NCBI GenBank assembly: GCA_946412445.1
Contig: CAMKHH010000073.1
Span: forward strand, 1-6,440
Direction of reading: 5' to 3'
Origin: an uncultured Eubacterium sp.
GTDB taxonomy: Bacteria; Bacillota; Clostridia; Lachnospirales; Lachnospiraceae
Length of the DNA: 6,440 nucleotides
Shown: positions 6,410 to 6,440 of the stretch, in pieces
How positions within the stretch are numbered: the stretch's first letter is position 1
Layout: every line of letters starts with the position of its first letter
Program-made: the position numbers and the translations under genes
Notes under the pieces: generated by a model
What the model was told of the DNA's origin: nothing
The model's input: only the letters and a program-made list of their open reading frames with translations
Databases searched by the model: none

Positions 6410-6418
6410 ATTATAACA
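6410..6418 (-). promoter_or_regulatory. Extended -10 promoter of the regulator-kinase-lipoprotein operon
   Basis: On the minus strand the site reads TGTTATAAT: a perfect -10 TATAAT (6410-6415) with the TG-n extension directly upstream. The expected -35 position (about 6433-6438) reads CCGTGT, a poor match, so recognition would depend on the extended -10. Transcription should start near 6403, about 34 bases before the regulator start. The window ends just upstream, so further control sites may be cut off. Confidence 0.6.
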
Positions 6419-6440
6419 TTAATTTATTTAAAACACGGGG

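Overview
The window looks like chromosomal DNA from a low-GC Gram-positive anaerobe of the class Clostridia, possibly Lachnospiraceae. This rests on AT-rich intergenic DNA, strong purine Shine-Dalgarno (SD) sequences, a MurA of the second Gram-positive type (MurZ/MurAB-like), and a lipoprotein signal peptide with a Firmicutes-style lipobox. The assignment is an inference from protein style, not a database match. I see no mobile element, CRISPR array, rRNA or tRNA.

Layout: a leader of about 160 bases (1-158) carries a plausible sigma-A promoter, a dyad over its -35 element and a possible tiny leader ORF, and leads into murA (159-1451, +). MurA makes the first committed step of peptidoglycan synthesis. 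A long symmetric hairpin (1458-1505) separates murA from a convergent set of four minus-strand genes. In transcription order these are an OmpR-family response regulator (6369-5680), a membrane sensor histidine kinase (5696-4152), a lipoprotein predicted to be a beta-propeller (4168-2810), and a divergent alanine-racemase-family enzyme (2709-1519). The first three overlap at both junctions, by 17 bases each, and are almost certainly one operon with an extended -10 promoter at 6410-6418. The racemase follows after a 97-base gap that holds its own extended -10 candidate, so it may be read through from the operon, transcribed alone, or both.

Together: the kinase probably senses a signal outside the membrane and phosphorylates the regulator, and the lipoprotein, anchored on the same membrane face, is well placed to tune the kinase. 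The flanking genes act in cell-wall precursor supply (MurA) and probably D-amino-acid supply (racemase). This makes an envelope-related role for the signalling operon reasonable, but it is inferred only from position. The most interesting points are the parallel with the actinobacterial MtrA-MtrB-LpqB arrangement, the altered active-site residues of the racemase, and the nested inverted repeats at 2789-2830 between the lipoprotein and racemase genes.
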